Source: Chloroflexota bacterium (GTDB taxonomy: Bacteria > Chloroflexota > Anaerolineae > Anaerolineales > UBA11858). Taken from it: a stretch of DNA of 5,749 nucleotides. Below are positions 5,629-5,749 of this stretch, piece after piece. Position 1 is the stretch's first letter; the number at the start of each line of letters is the position of its first letter. The position numbers and the translations under genes were made by a program. The notes below the pieces were generated by a model. It worked only from the letters and a program-made list of their open reading frames with translations, was not told where the DNA came from and did not search any database. The stretch is from NCBI GenBank assembly GCA_003513015.1, contig DOTA01000103.1, positions 1-5,749 of the forward strand, written 5' to 3'.

Positions 5629-5749
5629 TAGCTGGCCGTAAGCTCATGTACCATTTTCACGACTGCTGCAGCGTTCTCCACCGGCGTCTCTTTCAGGATG
5701 CCGTGCCCCAGGTTGAAGATATGCCCGGGGCGGCCGGCGGCGCGGCGCA
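5628..5749 (-). CDS. hemE: Uroporphyrinogen decarboxylase, C-terminal end only (hemE copy 2, cut by window edge)
   Basis: Thirty-nine codons read from the right edge to a TAA at 5630-5628. They contain [15 protein letters not shown], identical over 15 residues to copy 1, including the histidine of NLGHGI that corresponds to H325 there. The tail ([22 protein letters not shown]) then differs from copy 1, with K-x-TPVE, V, VHE and T shared. This is the conserved C-terminal end of the HemE family, so a full gene probably lies upstream, outside the window. It is most likely the gene before hemG in one operon, with 150 bases of repeat-rich spacer between them. Whether the rest is intact, and whether it decarboxylates uroporphyrinogen III or is a paralogue with another substrate, cannot be seen. 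Confidence 0.9.
   Translation of the reverse strand, partial: RRAAGRPGHIFNLGHGILKETPVENAAAVVKMVHELTAS

Overview
The window carries part of a heme (tetrapyrrole) biosynthesis cluster. Every supported gene lies on the minus strand, so transcription runs from high to low coordinates. In that order the genes are: the 3' end of a uroporphyrinogen decarboxylase gene (hemE copy 2, cut by the right edge), a HemY-type protoporphyrinogen/coproporphyrinogen oxidase (hemG), glutamate-1-semialdehyde aminomutase (hemL), an unrecognised small four-helix membrane protein whose start overlaps the hemL stop, and a second, complete hemE (copy 1). After an AT-richer intergenic stretch of about 440 bases comes the N-terminal third of a MalT-like, LuxR-family ATP-dependent regulator, which runs off the left edge.

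The organism is most likely an environmental bacterium of the Chloroflexota (Anaerolineae-like). This is inference from the MalT-like regulator with its KLYIPPPR-type N-terminus, from ALA made by the C5 (HemL) route, from a HemY-type oxidase, and from short palindromes and CACAAAG-type repeats between genes. No marker in the window proves the phylum.

Layout: 1-686 MalT-like regulator (partial) with a TATAAT box placed for a leaderless transcript; 687-1124 no supported gene; 1125-2177 hemE copy 1; 2257-2679 membrane protein; 2673-3956 hemL; 3974-4042 imperfect inverted repeat that encodes the last 11 residues of hemG; 4005-5477 hemG; 5478-5627 a repeat-rich spacer with four short-loop palindromes and a triplicated heptamer; 5628-5749 end of hemE copy 2.

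Pathway: HemL makes 5-aminolevulinate at the head of the pathway, HemE decarboxylates uroporphyrinogen III to coproporphyrinogen III, and the HemY-type enzyme oxidises a porphyrinogen to the porphyrin before or after iron-branch chemistry. hemA, hemB, hemC, hemD, a coproporphyrinogen III oxidase/dehydrogenase and a ferrochelatase are not in the window. The points most worth a second look are the two hemE genes around hemG-hemL, the internally duplicated membrane protein coupled to hemL, and the repeats, one of which has become hemG coding sequence.
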